Source: an uncultured Collinsella sp. (GTDB lineage: Bacteria; Actinomycetota; Coriobacteriia; Coriobacteriales; Coriobacteriaceae). From it: 64,000 nt of DNA. Each line of letters begins with the position of its first letter. Within the stretch, counting starts at the first letter, position 1. The DNA is taken from assembly GCA_934643145.1 (NCBI GenBank), contig CAKUBM010000012.1:1-64000 (forward strand). Direction: 5' to 3'. This document shows, in pieces, positions 54,883-64,000 of this stretch. The translations under genes were made by a program, and so were the position numbers. The notes beneath the pieces were generated by a model. It did no database searches and was not told where the DNA came from. It saw only the letters and a program-made list of their open reading frames with translations.

Positions 54883-55212
54883 CTACTCCACCTCAAAGTC
54901 GATAGCCGTGGCGCCCGCTACCAGGCCCTCGGTCTCCGCAAGCAAAAGATCGTGCTCGCGAGAGCGAGGGTAGGCATCGGCATCCTCACGGGAGGCAAAG
55001 GAAAGGATTTGGATGACATCGCCCCATACCGGACCCTCATGGGCCTCGGCCGAATCGGAGTCGGCCGTCTTTTCGGAGGAGAGCATGATGCCGCCCTCGG
55101 CCTCAACCACGAGAGGGCTCGCCTTTGCCGCGCGCTCAAGCGCCGCCCACATGCGCTCCGAAGCGTCGACTTCGGCAGGATTCATCGAAAAAATCGTCGT
55201 GTGCTTGATCAT
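54883..55212 (-). CDS. Dabb (stress-responsive A/B barrel) domain protein
   Basis: 109 aa. The opening MIKHTTIFSM and the small alpha+beta layout (VIQILSFASREDADAYPRSREHDLL) match the dimeric Dabb barrel. Its biochemical role is not known. It overlaps the GH43 gene by 4 nt (ATGA) and abuts the next gene. Confidence 0.7.
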   Translation of the reverse strand: MIKHTTIFSMNPAEVDASERMWAALERAAKASPLVVEAEGGIMLSSEKTADSDSAEAHEGPVWGDVIQILSFASREDADAYPRSREHDLLLAETEGLVAGATAIDFEVE

Positions 55213-56702
55213 TTTGATCCCTCTTTCACTGCAACCTCAAAGGCGCTCAGCTGTGCCCTTGCCTCACCAGATACAAACAGGCAGTCAATGACGCCGGTAT
55301 TTTGCGTTCCCGCGTTTTCGACGGTCACATGAGCCGTCGGCGTTTCCATGAGCTCGATGCCATTGACCGAGAACCGATAGGCAGAGCGGCTGCCATCGAT
55401 GGCAAGCTCAACGTCCTTCTCAAGTCCATCCAACGTAAAGACCTTCACGTCTTCGATATCAAGAACCGAGCGACGCACCGCGACGACCGTCTTGTCTTCC
55501 CGGAGAGTCAGGAAAATCGAAAGGTGGCTCTTATTGGTCGACAGAATCGCAAGGCCAATTTCGTCTTCCTCGGATCCAAGCAGCGACATGTCAACGACCG
55601 TTCGCATGCGGACATCGAACTCCGGCTGTCGAACACCCCAACAACACGAATCACCCGATCGCAGCCCGTGGCCATTGCCCGTCATATAGAGCACTCCGGC
55701 GCCCATTTGATAGAAAGAGCGGTTAGGTGTGCGCGGCGATACGATGCGGGATGGCATCTCGTGTTGTTCCATATCGAGCTCAAAGGACCAATCATCCTCC
55801 GCAGCTCCCTTTAAGGCGCAATCCCAGGACGCCGCGACATGCTGACCGTCGGCAATAAGCCATCCGTCTTGCGTCCACGACGCATGGCACAGCATGGTCT
55901 CTCGGCCCAAAAGCGAACGATGGGATACCTCGCGCACGCCAAGCAGCACCAGATAGTCATCGCCGTCGGGGCCCACAACCCAATCGGCATGCCCCACGCG
56001 CTGAACGGGAACGCGCAGATCGCGATTGATGGCCACCGGGCCGTGCGGGGACAGCTCAAAAGGACCCCACACGTCCTTTCCGCGCATCATCGTCACATGA
56101 TGTCCTTCGCGCGTACCGCCTTCGGCCATCAACAGGTAATACCAGCCGTCGCGAACCCACATATGTGGGCCCTCGACGTCTCTGCCGCCGCAGCCGGTCG
56201 TAAGCAGTCGGGGACCTTCGAGCACTTCGCCCGTCACATCGTCGATACGCACCTGCATGATCTTGCCGCGGCCTGCGTACTGCATATACGCATTGCCGTC
56301 TTCCCAAAACAGCGACGGATCGATACCGTCGACATCCACGACCACGGGATCGGACCAAGGGCCCGCGGGGTCGGTAGCGGTGACGAAGAAGTTCGTGAGG
56401 CTGATGGGAGCCTCCCCCGAAGACGGCCCTGTCACCGTGGTAACCATATAGAACAGTCCATTATGAAACCTGATGGTTGGCGCAAAAATACCCTGTGACG
56501 CCTCGGCATCCAAGAGGCTGATCTGGCCTGGACGATCGAGCACATTTCCGATCTGCTCCCAATCGACCAAGTTCTTGCTGGCGAAAATCGGCACGGCCGG
56601 CCAGTACTCAAATGTCGAACACACCAGGTAGTAAGTATCTCCCACCTTGCAGATTGACGGATCGGGGTAGAGTCCGCGCAGCAATGGATTACTGAATTCC
56701 AT
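55209..56702 (-). CDS. Glycoside hydrolase family 43 (beta-xylosidase-like)
   Basis: 497-aa intracellular glycosidase with no signal peptide. Five-blade propeller residues are Asp in GLYPDPSICK (general base), Asp in VDGIDPSLFWE (pKa modulator) and Glu in GRDVEGPHMW (acid). The C-terminal ~190 residues form the beta-sandwich (DUF1349/concanavalin-like) of xylosidase-type GH43 (SFELDMEQHEM, RSGDSCCWGVRQ). It probably removes xylose or arabinose from small imported glycosides. It follows the PTS gene after a stable 9-bp hairpin. Confidence 0.87.
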   Translation of the reverse strand: MEFSNPLLRGLYPDPSICKVGDTYYLVCSTFEYWPAVPIFASKNLVDWEQIGNVLDRPGQISLLDAEASQGIFAPTIRFHNGLFYMVTTVTGPSSGEAPISLTNFFVTATDPAGPWSDPVVVDVDGIDPSLFWEDGNAYMQYAGRGKIMQVRIDDVTGEVLEGPRLLTTGCGGRDVEGPHMWVRDGWYYLLMAEGGTREGHHVTMMRGKDVWGPFELSPHGPVAINRDLRVPVQRVGHADWVVGPDGDDYLVLLGVREVSHRSLLGRETMLCHASWTQDGWLIADGQHVAASWDCALKGAAEDDWSFELDMEQHEMPSRIVSPRTPNRSFYQMGAGVLYMTGNGHGLRSGDSCCWGVRQPEFDVRMRTVVDMSLLGSEEDEIGLAILSTNKSHLSIFLTLREDKTVVAVRRSVLDIEDVKVFTLDGLEKDVELAIDGSRSAYRFSVNGIELMETPTAHVTVENAGTQNTGVIDCLFVSGEARAQLSAFEVAVKEGSK

Positions 56703-56726
56703 GTGAACCTTTCAGGATAGACGGAA

Positions 56727-56749
56727 CGGGGCCGCTCAACGCGGCCCCG
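56727..56749 (-). promoter_or_regulatory. Hairpin between PTS and GH43 genes
   Basis: CGGGGCCGC (56727-56735) and GCGGCCCCG (56741-56749) form a perfect 9-bp stem with TCAAC loop and no U-tract. A processing or stability hairpin that could set PTS mRNA above the enzyme genes. Confidence 0.5.
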
Positions 56750-56771
56750 CAAAGGGAGGGACGAATGTAAC

Positions 56772-58166
56772 CTAGGACTCTTCGACCATCGAATCGTCGA
56801 AACCGAAGAGATATGTGGCGATTGCGGTTCCAAAGAAGCCGAGCAACGCGGCCACCAGGGTAAACATACCGCCAGGAAGAAGCGAAAGCGCCGGAAGGGT
56901 GAGGAAGCTCACCGTCATGATTCCAGGCCACGCGGTAGCGCTAAAGGACATGATCACGCCGGCAATGCCCGTAAAGATGCAGCAGGCAACGAACGGCTTT
57001 TTGTACTTAAGCGTCACGCCGTACACGCCCGGCTCGGTAATGCCACCGAGAATCGCCGAAAACGCAGCGCTGCCAGCGACTTCTTTGACCTTGACATTCT
57101 TGGTCTTAAGAAATACCGCAACGCAGGCACCCATCGTCGCGAAGTTGCAAGCAACGGTGATAGGAGAGAAAGAGTCGCCCCCAAGCGTGGAGATCTGCTG
57201 AATGGCGATGGGGATAAAGCCCCAGTGCAGACCGAAAACGATGGCGATGGGCCAAAGCGCGCCAAGAACACCGCCGGCGACGACGGGAGCCAGGCCAAAG
57301 ACGTACTGGTACACATTTGCCATCCACACGCCCAGATAGTAGGTGGCCGGTCCGATAATCATCATCGAAACAGGCAGGGCGACAAAAATGGTGACGAGCG
57401 GAGTGAGAATCATATCGACGACATCGGGCATCCATTTGTGAATCAGAGACTCGAGGCGCGACGTAAACCACGCAACGACGATTGCCGGGATAACGGTCGA
57501 GGTGTAATCGATCATGGTCAGAGGCACAAAGCCGAAGAGCTTAAGAACCGGATGCTCAAACATCGCGGGAATCATATCGGGATAGATCATGGCCATGACG
57601 ACGGAGAGGACCACGAATTTGTTGCCCTTGAACTTCTCCGCTGCCGAAATACTCAATGCGAGCGGCAGATAATAGAAGAAGCCCTGAGCAAGCGCATAGA
57701 GGACGCGATAGGTGTCGCTCTGGTCACTAAGAACACCGAGCGTGGTGCACGCGACAAGGATACCCTTGAGGATGCCAACGGCTCCGAGCGCCGGGATAAT
57801 GGGAAGAAATACACCGGCAATGGTGTCGATGAGCATGTTGAAGAGATTTACCTTCTTCTTCGTGCCGCCCGCTTCGGCTTGGTCCTCGCCCACCGTGCCG
57901 CCGGCACGGGACTCGAGGCCATAGTTCTTGACGACCGCGTCATACAGCTTGGGGACCGAGGTTCCGTAGACCACTTGGTACTGGCCGGCTGCCACCGTGA
58001 CATTGATAACGCCCTCGACCTGCTTGAGCCCATCGAGATTCGCCTTACCCTCGTCTCGAAGAACGAGGCGAAGACGCGTCATGCAGTGCATGACCTTCTC
58101 GATATTGTCGGCACCACCGACCTTCTCGACGATATCTTTCGATATCTTGTTGAAATCCTTTGCCAT
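56772..58166 (-). CDS. PTS EIIBC component, beta-glucoside family
   Basis: 464 aa. The IIB domain (1-85) carries the phosphorylation cysteine in VMHCMTRLRLVL. The IIC domain has about 10 membrane helices with the sugar-site GGITEPGVYGV-type motif near residue 385. No IIA domain is fused, so a separate EIIA must serve it. It brings a glycoside in as its 6-phosphate. It is first in the operon and divergent from the AraC gene. Confidence 0.9.
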   Translation of the reverse strand: MAKDFNKISKDIVEKVGGADNIEKVMHCMTRLRLVLRDEGKANLDGLKQVEGVINVTVAAGQYQVVYGTSVPKLYDAVVKNYGLESRAGGTVGEDQAEAGGTKKKVNLFNMLIDTIAGVFLPIIPALGAVGILKGILVACTTLGVLSDQSDTYRVLYALAQGFFYYLPLALSISAAEKFKGNKFVVLSVVMAMIYPDMIPAMFEHPVLKLFGFVPLTMIDYTSTVIPAIVVAWFTSRLESLIHKWMPDVVDMILTPLVTIFVALPVSMMIIGPATYYLGVWMANVYQYVFGLAPVVAGGVLGALWPIAIVFGLHWGFIPIAIQQISTLGGDSFSPITVACNFATMGACVAVFLKTKNVKVKEVAGSAAFSAILGGITEPGVYGVTLKYKKPFVACCIFTGIAGVIMSFSATAWPGIMTVSFLTLPALSLLPGGMFTLVAALLGFFGTAIATYLFGFDDSMVEES

Positions 58167-58296
58167 AGCATCCCCCTTCTGGATTGCTTAATGGGATTTA
58201 CCTGCGGTGATGCATATAATAGATAATCGAATTATTTCATCCTATAACCCATCTTCACCACTCTATTGACCAAACCACAGGATTTCGAGGTACAGC
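58167..58296. promoter_or_regulatory. Divergent PTS / AraC control region
   Basis: A 130-nt AT-rich gap between divergent genes. A perfect TATAAT is at 58215-58220 on the plus strand, toward the AraC gene. ATAATCGAATTAT (58224-58236) is a near palindrome that could be a regulator site. Confidence 0.45.
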
Positions 58297-59292
58297 ATGG
58301 ATCAAGCGGAACATACCGGCGAGCGTCTCTTTGAGATCACTTCCCGCGAGCGCGGCTACCTCACCGATCCCGAAAACTTTGAAGACCTTCCCTTTAGGTA
58401 TCGCAAAATAGGCGACCGTTCCGTTCCGTTTATTCCGCTGAAGGGCACCTTTGTTTTTCATTCCGGAACCACGCCGGTTTTCTCGATTAAGCGTCATTCA
58501 AGATTTCAGAAATTCCCCGAGCACTGCCATGACGGCATCGAGCTCAATTACCTCTATGCCGGTAGCTGCCATCAAATCGTCAATGGTCGCGATATCGAAC
58601 TTCGAGAGGGCCAGACGCTTCTTTTGAGCAGCAATACCGTTCACACGATTCTGCCGCTTGGAGAGAGGGACATTCTGTTCAACATTAATATCAATCCAGA
58701 GTTTCTCATCTCCCAGGTTCTCGGGCGGCTGCACTGCAACACCATCGTCAATCAGCTGTTCGTCGAATCGCTTAAGACCTCGCTGACCGTCGATGACTTT
58801 CTGTTGTTTACTTCGCAGAACAACAGAAAGCTACGAACCTATATGGAATACATGCTCGACGAATGGGAGTCACCGACACCCATGGCTCGAGACATAACCG
58901 AAAGCCTGCTCGTCCTGCTTATTTCGGAACTTGTGCTTGAATACCGCCAAGAAGACGTCTTTAAAGGAGGCTCTCCCGTCGGCGCGGCGCTACCTATCCT
59001 GAGCTACCTCGAGGAGCACTACGCGTCCTGCACACTCGATGAAACGGCACGCGTCTTTCATCTCAACCCGACCTATCTTTCCAATCTACTAAAAGACAAG
59101 ATCGGTCTTTCATACCGAGAAATCGTACAGCACCTGCGCCTCGACGTTGCCGAGCGGCTGCTTGCCACCACCGACCTAACGGTTACCGAGATCGCGCGGC
59201 AGGTGGGCTACGAGAATGTCACCTTTTTCTATCGAATCTTCGAACGACGCTGCGGCTGCAAACCGGCCGAATATCGCAGACGCCACGAATAA
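58297..59292 (+). CDS. AraC-family transcriptional regulator
   Basis: 331 aa: a cupin sensor (EHCHDGIELNYLYAGSCHQIVNGRD, residues ~70-100) and a C-terminal double helix-turn-helix (TLDETARVFHLNPTYLSNLLKD; LTVTEIARQVGYENVTFFYRIF; FKR-CGCKPAEYRR end). Divergent placement makes it the likely activator of the PTS-GH43-GH1-xylB operon, responding to the sugar. GAGG precedes the ATG. Confidence 0.88.
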   Translation: MDQAEHTGERLFEITSRERGYLTDPENFEDLPFRYRKIGDRSVPFIPLKGTFVFHSGTTPVFSIKRHSRFQKFPEHCHDGIELNYLYAGSCHQIVNGRDIELREGQTLLLSSNTVHTILPLGERDILFNININPEFLISQVLGRLHCNTIVNQLFVESLKTSLTVDDFLLFTSQNNRKLRTYMEYMLDEWESPTPMARDITESLLVLLISELVLEYRQEDVFKGGSPVGAALPILSYLEEHYASCTLDETARVFHLNPTYLSNLLKDKIGLSYREIVQHLRLDVAERLLATTDLTVTEIARQVGYENVTFFYRIFERRCGCKPAEYRRRHE

Positions 59293-59358
59293 CCCTAGGA
59301 GTAATTTGAACAGCAAGGGCTTTTACGTGTCCAAATGAGCTACCCCCCTGCTACAGGC

Positions 59359-60450
59359 TTAACGGTCCTCGCATCGCAGCTCGGCGGCTCCGTCAGCCTT
59401 TGCACGGTTCTTGTCGATGTACATGTTCTTGTCGGCCTGGGAAAAGAGCTCGCGCATCGTAGGCGGCTCATCGAAATCACTGGAGAGTGCGTAACCCACC
59501 GCATAGCTGATAGGCATGTCGGGGTGAGCTACGGAATACTCATTCACGTTCGTACGAATCCGAGCAAGGCAGGACTCCACGGCGGCCCGATCGGCATTCC
59601 ATAGCACGGCAATAAATTCATCACCGCCGTCGCGACCCACAAAGCATGTCTCGGATGCCACGCGCCCCAGCTGCTGGGCAAAGGAGCGGATGTACTCATC
59701 GCCCTTCTCGTGGCCGAAGTTGTTGTTGACCGTATGCAGATTGTTGAGATCGAAAACGCATACCGCAACCGGCGCTTTCGCGGAAACGGGCTGTTCTCGC
59801 CCCAAGATTTCCTCGCACTTATTCTTGTTGGGCAGCCCCGTTGCCCCATCGAGGTAAACCTTGCTCTGCAGCTCGCGGTTGAGCGCAGCGAAGCGCACCG
59901 TGCGCGCAAGTTCGATTGCAAAGATCACCACCAAGCCCACGATATCGACAATCACCAAGCCCTCAAGATGATTGAGCGCCGTTGCCTTCTGTTGGGAGTA
60001 GTCTTCCGCGAGCCGTGTTGCATCGTCGCAAATGCCAAAGAACTCCTCGCTCATGGCGATGATGTCGGTATTCTCGTAGCCAACTTCGCGCACGCGGACG
60101 ATCTCGGCACGAAGCCTATCGAAATAGCTCGCGAGCTCGGTCATCTTTGCCTGATACTCATCGTCGTCGAGACGGACGAGGTTGAGGTCATCACTTCCGT
60201 AGCGCAAGCCCTTAATGTATGAATCCACGGCCTTGAGCAGGTCGTCTTGCGGCTGGCCCGCATCCTCGAGCTTAACGATGCGTTGCGTGGTACCGCGCAC
60301 CAGACCCGCGTAGTTGACCACGCGCGCCGTGCCCTGGATATCGGAAACGAGCGACATAACGTTAAAGAAGAAGAAGATCAGGACAGCTGTGAGCACCATC
60401 ATGAGCAAGCGGACCACCCGGCTGGCTTTCTTAGCGACAGAAGTATTCAC
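59359..60450 (-). CDS. Membrane diguanylate cyclase (GGDEF)
   Basis: 363 aa. Two membrane helices (about residues 11-35 and 165-185) flank an extracytoplasmic sensor of ~130 residues with a type-IV-pili/NarX-like start (YAGLVRGTTQRIVKLE). The cytoplasmic GGDEF domain has the intact active site GGDEF in VGRDGGDEFIAVL and DLNNLHTVNNNFGHEKGDEY, so it should make cyclic-di-GMP. A GTG at 60507 is in frame, but the GTG at 60450 has GGGAG 8 nt upstream. No RxxD inhibitory site is obvious. Confidence 0.87.
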   Translation of the reverse strand: MNTSVAKKASRVVRLLMMVLTAVLIFFFFNVMSLVSDIQGTARVVNYAGLVRGTTQRIVKLEDAGQPQDDLLKAVDSYIKGLRYGSDDLNLVRLDDDEYQAKMTELASYFDRLRAEIVRVREVGYENTDIIAMSEEFFGICDDATRLAEDYSQQKATALNHLEGLVIVDIVGLVVIFAIELARTVRFAALNRELQSKVYLDGATGLPNKNKCEEILGREQPVSAKAPVAVCVFDLNNLHTVNNNFGHEKGDEYIRSFAQQLGRVASETCFVGRDGGDEFIAVLWNADRAAVESCLARIRTNVNEYSVAHPDMPISYAVGYALSSDFDEPPTMRELFSQADKNMYIDKNRAKADGAAELRCEDR

Positions 60451-60592
60451 AAGTTCACTCCCACAAATGGAAAAAGCGCAGGCGGCACGCTGTGTGCTGA
60501 AATTCACGTGAGGTCAACTCTACCATATGGGCAAAAGTCCTCAAACTGGATACAGCCTTTCTGGGACGAAGCCAAACCAGACCCCAGGGCAG

Positions 60593-61471
60593 CTAGTTGA
60601 GGAGCTGGGCCATGGCGTTGACGAATTTTTGCACTTGGAGGGTGGGCTCGAGCGGGTAGTGCAGATAAACCGGCACCTCGCGGCCGCATAGGAACGGCAC
60701 GCCTACAAAGGCCGGGTGCACGCCCGACCACGCGCCGCAGGTGAGCACCGCGTCGCCCTTTTCCTCGGCCTCGTTAAAGAGCGCGAAGTCGAAGCTATCG
60801 ACGTCGATAACGTCCACGCCGCCGTCGGCCAAAAGGTCGATGCGCAGACTGTCCATGGCGTCGTTGCCGTGACGCAGCACGCGCAGACGCATGCCTTCCA
60901 AGTCGGCAACCGTGATGCGGCTCTTGCGCGCAAGCGGGCTCGTGCGCGGCACATCGATATAAAACGGCACGTTGACGATGCGGAGCTTTTGGCACGCATC
61001 GCCCCAGCGCGGGGTCGAAAAGCTCGACTGCACCACATCGACCTCGCGGCCCAAGCTGCGCATGACGGTCTCGCGCTCGTCGTAGAGGTCGCTCACCGGC
61101 ACGATCTCAAAACGCAGCGACGGCTCCAGCTCGTGCACGCCCGTCCACATTGAAAGCGTCTGACGCCCCGGGCACATCATCGATACGCCTAAGCGCACTG
61201 CACCGCCATCACCCGCCGCGCGTCGGGCGCGGCGCAGCGCGTCCTCGGACTGGCGCATGATCGAGCGCGCGTCGTCAACCAGCAATGCCCCCGCCGGCGT
61301 CACTTTGACGCCCGAATGTGAGCGCTCGAACAGCGTGATGCCAAACTCAGCCTCGAACCCCGACACCTGTTTGACGAGTGCCGGCGTCGACACGCGCAAT
61401 TTTGCCGCGGCGCGCGAGAAGCTTCCCAGCTCCGCAGCGGCCGATATGGCTTCAAGTCGTCGATCGTACAC
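60593..61471 (-). CDS. LysR-family transcriptional regulator
   Basis: 292 aa. The helix-turn-helix SFSRAAAKLRVSTPALVKQVSGFE is at residues ~17-40, then FERSHSGVKVTPAG and a periplasmic-binding-like effector domain. It is divergent from an SDR and a MFS gene, the classical LysR arrangement, so it probably regulates them from the 232-nt gap. Confidence 0.87.
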   Translation of the reverse strand: MYDRRLEAISAAAELGSFSRAAAKLRVSTPALVKQVSGFEAEFGITLFERSHSGVKVTPAGALLVDDARSIMRQSEDALRRARRAAGDGGAVRLGVSMMCPGRQTLSMWTGVHELEPSLRFEIVPVSDLYDERETVMRSLGREVDVVQSSFSTPRWGDACQKLRIVNVPFYIDVPRTSPLARKSRITVADLEGMRLRVLRHGNDAMDSLRIDLLADGGVDVIDVDSFDFALFNEAEEKGDAVLTCGAWSGVHPAFVGVPFLCGREVPVYLHYPLEPTLQVQKFVNAMAQLLN

Positions 61472-61703
61472 TTCAATCCCCCGTTTTCACACGTGCAACC
61501 CCACGCATCTTAGGGGGGTTCTTTTCGCAGGCCACAGGCTCAACGTGAACAAACTGCCCAAATCGGTATAAACCTGTGGTTAACGCCATTCTAACAAATA
61601 TGCAATTCACCTGCGCAAACGCAAAACATACGATAACCAGCGAAAACCACGTGGGTCGGTTAATGGGAGCGACCCACCGGGAGGCACAAGAAGGGAACTT
61701 CCT
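61472..61703. promoter_or_regulatory. Divergent LysR / SDR control region
   Basis: 232 nt, AT-richer than the genes. It includes GTGGGTCG (61651-61658) with CGACCCAC (61670-61677), an 8-bp hairpin in the SDR leader 27 nt ahead of the ATG. Confidence 0.45.
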
Positions 61704-62585
61704 ATGAGCAATTGGCTTAAGCTCGAGGGCGACGTCTGCGCCGTGACTGGCGCGCTCGGCGGCATGGGCGCCGAGATCTGCCGCGAGTTCGCCCGCAATG
61801 GCGCCAACGTCGTCATGCTCGACCTGGATGAGGAGAAGGTCAAGGCCGCTGCCGCCGACCTCGCTGCCAAGTTTGGCATCCACGCCGAGGGCTACAAGAT
61901 GAACGCAACCGACGAGGCCGAGGTTCAGGCCGCCGTCGACGCCACCATCGCCAACTTCGGCCGCGTCGACGTCCTCGTCAACACCGCCGGCATCCTGCGC
62001 TTCGCCGCTATGGAGGACCTGCCGCTGAGCGACTGGGAGCAGGTGCTCAACGTCAACCTCACCGGCTATTTCATCACCTCGCAGCGCTTTGGTCGCGAGA
62101 TGATCAAGGCCGGCCAGGGTCGCCTGGTGCATATCTCGACCGTCGCCAGCCACTCCCCCGAGACGTTCTCGGGCGTGTACAGCTCCACCAAGGCCGGTGT
62201 CAACATGATGTCCAAGATGCTTGCCGCCGAGTGGGGCCCGTATGGCGTGCGTTCCAACTGCGTCGAGCCCTGCTTCGTCAAGACCCCCATGTCGGCCAAC
62301 TTCTACGCCGATCCCGAGGTCGAGAAAAGCCGCAGCCGCCTGATCGCCACGCGCCGCATCGGCGAGGTCAGCGATATCGCCAACGCCGTCATGTTCTTGG
62401 CGTCCAAGCGCTCGGACTTTACCACCGGCGACGCCATCAAGGTCGACGGCGGCTTCTCCAACATGATGGGCGACCTCACCGCCAAGCCCGGCGGCCGTCG
62501 CGCGTATGCCGACAACTACCTTAAGAACAAGGGTGTCGAGCTCTGGTCCGACGAGTCCGGCGTCGCCAAGCCGACCGACCAGTAA
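61704..62585 (+). CDS. Short-chain dehydrogenase/reductase with C-terminal extension
   Basis: 293 aa. Cofactor motif TGALGGMG (residues 15-22), Asp after strand 2 (MLDLD) for NAD(H), NTAG, Ser in ISTVASHS and YSSTK with the catalytic Tyr-Lys. The protein is ~40 residues longer at the C-terminus (KPGGRRAYADNYLKNKGVELW) than usual. The substrate is unknown; a hydroxy acid or polyol is plausible given the OFA-type carrier next to it. GAAGGGAA precedes the ATG. Confidence 0.87.
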   Translation: MSNWLKLEGDVCAVTGALGGMGAEICREFARNGANVVMLDLDEEKVKAAAADLAAKFGIHAEGYKMNATDEAEVQAAVDATIANFGRVDVLVNTAGILRFAAMEDLPLSDWEQVLNVNLTGYFITSQRFGREMIKAGQGRLVHISTVASHSPETFSGVYSSTKAGVNMMSKMLAAEWGPYGVRSNCVEPCFVKTPMSANFYADPEVEKSRSRLIATRRIGEVSDIANAVMFLASKRSDFTTGDAIKVDGGFSNMMGDLTAKPGGRRAYADNYLKNKGVELWSDESGVAKPTDQ

Positions 62586-62651
62586 ACCAGCCCGGTAGAG
62601 AGGGGCATGGGGCAAACCCCTCCCCTCCCCGCATCGATTAGAAAGAGTCCA

Positions 62652-63908
62652 ATGGCTTCCACCAACTCCAACAAGGGTCGCGCCGTCGTGCTTTCCGCCG
62701 CGTGCGTTACCATGTTCTTCATCAGCTCCATCGCGCTGTATTCCGTCGTGAGCAAGAACCTGCTCGCCGTCTACCCCGAGTGGTCCAGCGCCCTTACCTG
62801 GGCTTTCCCGGTCTTCCAGACCATCATGGCCGTGACGGGCATCTTCGCCGGCCGCATCTCCGATAAAATCGGCCCCCGCAACGTCGTGATCGCCGCCGCC
62901 GTGTGCTACGGCGTGGGCTGGTTCATGTCCGGCACCGTCACCGAGCCGTGGCAGTTCTACCTGTGGTTCTCACTCGTCGCCGCCGTCGGCAACGGCCTGG
63001 GCTACAACCCGGCACTCACCACGGGCCAGAAGTGGTTCATCGACAAGAAGGGCCTCGCTTCCGGCATTACCCTTGCCGCCTCGACCGCCGGCCCCGCCGT
63101 GCTGTCCCCGGTGCTCGCCTCGCTGCTCATCCCGAGCCTTGGCATCTTTGGCGCGTTGAAGGCCCTCGGCGTCATCTTCTTTGTGATGATCGCCGCTTCC
63201 GCCCTGTTCCTGAAGGCCCCCGAGGCCGGTTGGCTGCCCGAGGGCTTCGAGGCCCCCAAGGGCGGCGCGCACGCCGGCACTTTCGGCGACCTCACCCCGG
63301 GCGAGATGGTCAAGACCCCGCGCTTCTGGGTCCTCATCATCACCTTCGCCTTCGCCGCCACCGCCGGCACCCTGCTCGTCGGCAAGGTTGCCTCCATCGC
63401 AGCCGTCCAGCTCTTCGCCGACCCCACGAGCGCCGCGGCCGTCGCCCTCGGCGGCGTGGTCGTCTCCGTCAACACCTGCGCTAACCTGGTCGGCCGTCTG
63501 TCCTTTGGCCAGATCATCGACAAGCTCGGTGCCTACAAGTCGCTGCTCATCAGCCTTGTCGTCACCATCGTCGCGCTCGCCATCATGTCGATGAGCTTTA
63601 CGCAGAGCATGTTCTTTGTGGCGCTCGCCCTGCTCGGCTTTAGCTTTGGCGCCCTGCTCGTCATCTACCCGCCGCTCACCGGTGGCGCCTTCGGTACCAG
63701 CAACATCGGCGTCAACTACGGCATCATGTTCCTGGGCTACGCCGCTTCCACTTGGATCAGCCAGCCCATCACCGCCGTGCTGTATCACGCCGAGGCCGGC
63801 AGCGCCGCCTACCAGCAGTCCTTCTACGGCGCCATCGTGATCGCCGCCATCGCCGTCGTGCTCACCGTCTACATGATGGTCTCCGACAGCAAGAAGAAGT
63901 CCGCTTAG
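62652..63908 (+). CDS. MFS carrier, OFA (oxalate/formate antiporter-like) family
   Basis: 418 aa with 12 membrane helices. Typical of OFA carriers are NLLAVYPEWSS (helix 1), the GRISDKIGPRN loop and GLGYNPALTTGQKWFIDKKGLASG. Members move monocarboxylates or dicarboxylates. It follows the SDR gene by 66 nt and probably imports its substrate. A GTGACAAAGGGAC palindrome comes 10 nt after the stop. Confidence 0.87.
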   Translation: MASTNSNKGRAVVLSAACVTMFFISSIALYSVVSKNLLAVYPEWSSALTWAFPVFQTIMAVTGIFAGRISDKIGPRNVVIAAAVCYGVGWFMSGTVTEPWQFYLWFSLVAAVGNGLGYNPALTTGQKWFIDKKGLASGITLAASTAGPAVLSPVLASLLIPSLGIFGALKALGVIFFVMIAASALFLKAPEAGWLPEGFEAPKGGAHAGTFGDLTPGEMVKTPRFWVLIITFAFAATAGTLLVGKVASIAAVQLFADPTSAAAVALGGVVVSVNTCANLVGRLSFGQIIDKLGAYKSLLISLVVTIVALAIMSMSFTQSMFFVALALLGFSFGALLVIYPPLTGGAFGTSNIGVNYGIMFLGYAASTWISQPITAVLYHAEAGSAAYQQSFYGAIVIAAIAVVLTVYMMVSDSKKKSA

Positions 63909-63918
63909 TAATTGCCGA

Positions 63919-63949
63919 TGTGACAAAGGGACTGTCCCTTTGTCACATT
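63919..63949. repeat. GTGACAAAGGGAC palindrome, copy 5
   Basis: 31-bp near-perfect palindrome of the same type as copy 1, just after the OFA carrier gene and before the next start codon. Confidence 0.8.
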
Positions 63950-63977
63950 CCGCCACCATCAGCATTAAGGAGTCGAA

Positions 63978-64000
63978 ATGTCTGAGCTCAACCCCGTCCG
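63978..64000 (+). CDS. Start of a further gene (partial)
   Basis: AAGGAG stands 6 nt before an ATG followed by codons for SELNPV and runs off the window. It is on the same strand as the SDR and OFA carrier genes, so it may belong with them. Confidence 0.6.

Noticed and set aside
61473..62615. 380-codon minus-strand frame opposite the SDR gene
   Set aside because: Antisense to a clear SDR with all catalytic motifs; no independent support.

Overview
The window reads as chromosomal DNA of a high-GC anaerobic gut actinobacterium, most likely Collinsella or a close coriobacterial relative. This is inferred from GC-rich coding DNA, a full F1Fo ATP synthase operon, the murA/LCP/upp/glpK/prfA/prmC neighbourhood, many sugar and amino-acid transporters, and several families of palindromic intergenic repeats. 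No tRNA, rRNA or CRISPR array was seen.

Layout. 1-303: nothing assignable. 304-4568: phosphohexomutase, a DtxR-type metalloregulator with a zinc-type homocysteine S-methyltransferase, and peptidase T. 4855-14354 (minus): murA-LCP and the complete atp operon in the order atpI-like, B, E, F, H, A, G, D, C. 14632-23227 (minus): upp, glpK, sua5-type tRNA t6A enzyme, a RelE/Xre toxin-antitoxin pair, prmC, an IS110-family element and prfA. The TA pair and the IS110 element look like insertions into a translation-factor gene string. 23457-27837 (minus): M20 peptidase and a polar amino-acid ABC importer. 28166-31439: aldose-1-epimerase, an unknown membrane protein and a DUF4143-type ATPase.

31696-37532 (minus) is the most interesting region: a DASS-type anion permease, UbiD decarboxylase, UbiX flavin prenyltransferase and a MerR/GyrI-like regulator, preceded by a gene fusing an LpdD-like (prenyl-FMN chaperone-like) domain to a type-I IPP isomerase-like Nudix domain. 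A 28-bp dyad-containing sequence, 22/28 identical between its two copies, lies in front of both the fusion gene and the permease-ubiD operon. It ties them into one probable regulon for making, handling and using prenylated FMN.

37696-48872: MFS exporter, LMW tyrosine phosphatase, pyridoxamine kinase, a MarR-controlled heterodimeric ABC exporter, and a LysR/SDR/MFS group. 49001-59292: an AraC-controlled glycoside locus (PTS EIIBC, GH43, GH1, xylulokinase, fucose-isomerase-like enzyme, DUF4867). 59359-64000: a membrane diguanylate cyclase, a LysR regulator divergent from an SDR and an OFA-type MFS carrier, and the first codons of one more gene.

Intergenic DNA is unusually rich in repeats. (a) A ~160-nt nested-hairpin element occurs in three full copies and one altered copy; stem sequences differ with compensatory changes, and all three full copies sit just after stop codons. 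(b) A palindrome of the GTGACAAAGGGAC type recurs five times. (c) A GAACGTCCC-type repeat recurs six times and appears to flank or be split by the IS110 element. (d) There are several one-off inverted-repeat blocks.
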